Below are positions 32,665-32,716 of a stretch of 32,716 nucleotides of DNA, one piece after another. A program made the translations under genes and the position numbers. Location of the stretch: contig LWCA01000312.1 in assembly GCA_001642005.1 (NCBI GenBank), positions 1 to 32,716 of the forward strand, in the 5' to 3' direction. How positions within the stretch are numbered: position 1 is the first letter of the stretch; every line of letters begins with the position of its first letter. This DNA comes from Intoshia linei. Taxonomy: Eukaryota; Orthonectida; Rhopaluridae. The notes beneath the pieces were generated by a model. The model searched no databases, was not told where the DNA came from, and saw only the letters and a list, made by a program, of their open reading frames with translations.

Positions 32665-32716
32665 TATTTTATTGCTAATTCTTAGCCAAATATTAAAGCC
32701 AAATTTAAGTTGTTCA

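Noticed and set aside
1-32716. Prokaryotic systems (CRISPR arrays, operons with ribosome-binding sites, prophage)
   Set aside because: Spliced animal genes fill the window; no regularly spaced repeats of CRISPR type were seen.

Overview
The window is very AT-rich nuclear DNA from a eukaryote, almost certainly an animal. It holds parts of seven genes. Six are recognisable animal families: MDH1B, cyclin E, a KIF28/KLP-6 type kinesin-3, an ARHGEF10/17-like RhoGEF, CBL and an SLC7 amino-acid transporter. CBL and cyclin E with its degron point firmly to Metazoa. Nearly all introns are tiny (mostly 29-47 nt, always GT...AG), and the few long ones hold transposon relics or repeats. Such minimal introns in a compact animal genome suggest a miniaturised parasitic animal such as an orthonectid or dicyemid; this is inference. 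Gene models were spliced by hand, checking reading phase at each junction and family homology where a family is recognisable.

Layout. 1-910: decayed transposon-derived pseudogene (-) and a Tc1-like end. 2013-3556 (+): MDH1B. 3842-4341: first copy of an unclassified ~500-bp repeat. 5405-8582 (+): cyclin E, with an E2F-type site about 160 bp upstream, a hairpin intron and a hAT-type MITE in its last intron. 8704-9843 (-): orphan low-complexity protein. 9844-13313: intergenic, with a MITE. 13314-18795 (+): 24-exon KIF28-type kinesin with a decayed hAT element in intron 12. 18860-25399 (-): RhoGEF, with about 1 kb in the middle unresolved. 25556-28468 (-): CBL, complete, with a hAT MITE in its last intron. 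28622-32146 (-): SLC7 transporter, its first exons lying outside the resolved part. 32390-32664: tandem repeat and a Stowaway-like terminal repeat.

Gene arrangement. SLC7, CBL and the RhoGEF lie head-to-tail on the minus strand with only about 155 bp between coding regions, so they may share regulation. Kinesin and RhoGEF converge with 64 bp between stop codons; cyclin E and the orphan converge with 121 bp. CBL (receptor ubiquitylation) and the RhoGEF (Rho activation) are both signalling proteins. MDH1B and KIF28 are not obviously linked to them, so I see no single pathway in the window.
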